This document shows, piece after piece, positions 12,183 through 12,743 of a DNA stretch of 12,743 nucleotides (positions within the stretch are counted from its first letter, which is position 1; each line of letters starts with the position of its first letter). Source of the stretch: Candidatus Bathyarchaeota archaeon RBG_13_60_20 (lineage in GTDB: Archaea; Thermoproteota; Bathyarchaeia; TCS64); the NCBI GenBank assembly GCA_001775965.1, contig MEZG01000008.1, forward strand, positions 1-12,743, read 5' to 3'. The notes under the pieces were generated by a model, which ran no database searches, was not told the DNA's origin, and saw only the letters and a list, made by a program, of their open reading frames with translations. The translations under genes and the position numbers were made by a program.

Positions 12183-12743
12183 ATGAAGGGATCGAGTAGC
12201 CCCGACATGGTTGTTCTCAACGGTAAGATCATCACGGTGGACAGCATAGACTCCGTAGCGGAGGCCGCGGCCATCAAGGGAGGCAGGTTCGTGGCCGTGG
12301 GCTCTACGCGGGAGATCAGAGCCCTGGCCGGGCGGGACACGGAGGTCCTCGACCTTGAGGGGAGGACGGCGATGCCCGGTATCATCGACAGCCACACCCA
12401 CCCGAGCCACTTAGCTGCAAGGTTCATGGAAGTGGACCTGAGGGCCCCGCCCGTCCGGGACGTGGCAGACGTCCTAACGATGGTCGGCGACAGGGCGAGG
12501 GAGCTTGGCCCGGGCAGGTGGGTGAGGGCCGCCAACTACAATGACTCTAAGCTGGCCGAGAGGCGCCAGGTGACCAGGTGGGAGCTGGACGAGGCGGCTC
12601 CGGGCAACCCCGTGTTCATAGCGTCCGACACGGGCCACCAGGCCGTGGTCAACAGCGCGGCGCTTGAGCTGGCCGGAGTGGGCGACGACACCCCCGACCC
12701 GCCGGGCGGAGAGATCGAGCGCGACGCCGAGGGCCGGGCCACG
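12183..12743 (+). CDS. YtcJ-like amidohydrolase (amidohydrolase family 3), C-terminus outside window
   Basis: The first 187 residues are present. VVLNGKIITVDS and EAAAIKGGRFVAVGS form the N-terminal beta-sandwich of metal-dependent amidohydrolases. AMPGIIDSHTHPSH (63-76) carries the HxH metal pair His71 and His73. GPGRWVRAANYNDSKLAE and ASDTGHQAVVNSAALE match the YtcJ group, in which an Asn/His-rich loop follows. These enzymes hydrolyse C-N bonds of small amides or imides in the cytosol; substrates are largely unknown. The remaining metal ligands lie beyond the right edge and cannot be checked. ATG 12183 fits the TATA box at 12145-12152 with a leader of about 9 bases. Confidence 0.92.
   Translation, partial: MKGSSSPDMVVLNGKIITVDSIDSVAEAAAIKGGRFVAVGSTREIRALAGRDTEVLDLEGRTAMPGIIDSHTHPSHLAARFMEVDLRAPPVRDVADVLTMVGDRARELGPGRWVRAANYNDSKLAERRQVTRWELDEAAPGNPVFIASDTGHQAVVNSAALELAGVGDDTPDPPGGEIERDAEGRAT

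Noticed and set aside
12064..12186. Forty-codon frame starting at ATG 12064 with GGAGG nearby
   Set aside because: It runs through the hairpin and TATA box of the amidohydrolase gene, the GGAGG lies after the ATG rather than before it, and the translation shows no protein-like features.
11975..12535. 186-codon minus-strand frame opposite the amidohydrolase start
   Set aside because: It covers the hairpin, the TATA box and the HxH-containing N-terminus of the plus-strand gene; no protein family features are visible.

Overview
The window reads as archaeal chromosome. AT-rich boxes sit about 25-30 bases ahead of several start codons in an otherwise GC-rich sequence. Several genes are preceded by GGTGA or GAGG ribosome sites or appear nearly leaderless. 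GTG and TTG starts are common, and T-runs rather than classic bacterial terminators follow genes. Gene content (a HTH_45/ArnR1-like winged helix, ThrB-ThrC, a stand-alone NifU C-terminal domain, a CapA-like protein and a Cys-rich domain protein) is compatible with a TACK-type lineage such as Bathyarchaeia, but no gene here fixes the lineage.

Layout. 1-976 (-): an M20 metallopeptidase (ArgE/DapE/CPG2 type) cut by the left edge, divergent from a small winged-helix protein (1098-1355) with a palindrome between them. 1407-2291 (+): a two-helix membrane protein and a signal-peptide-bearing exported protein, both unrecognised, ending at a T-run. 2417-3431 (-): a redox operon of flavin reductase and flavodoxin/WrbA-like protein. 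It is divergent from a tiny zinc-ribbon protein (3552-3764), with nested inverted repeats between. 3846-4406 (+): a response-regulator receiver protein with a helical N-terminus and no output domain. 4412-5112 (-): an operon of a NifU-type Fe-S scaffold and a small HEYLH zinc peptidase, with a dyad over its TATA box. 5345-6103 (+): a QueG-like two-cluster Fe-S protein.

6224-8394 (+): homoserine kinase and threonine synthase overlap by four bases and carry out the last two steps of threonine synthesis. 8401-9881 (-): an alkaline-phosphatase-superfamily enzyme followed by a probable small Cys-rich protein. Divergent from it is a CapA-family protein (9989-11317), with a 9-bp inverted repeat between them. 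11394-11978 (+): a Cys-rich protein that I can place only tentatively. 12183-end (+): a YtcJ-like amidohydrolase cut by the right edge, with a strong hairpin abutting its TATA box.

Most of the window is housekeeping and accessory metabolism. I found no CRISPR array, mobile element, rRNA or tRNA. There is no gene-free stretch over 300 bases; the largest gap is the divergent promoter region 5113-5344. The less ordinary content is a set of unrelated dyad elements at promoters and four poorly characterised genes or gene pairs: membrane/exported, NifU/peptidase, the small Cys-rich protein and the Cys-rich domain protein. I did not find a convincing new defence or mobile system.
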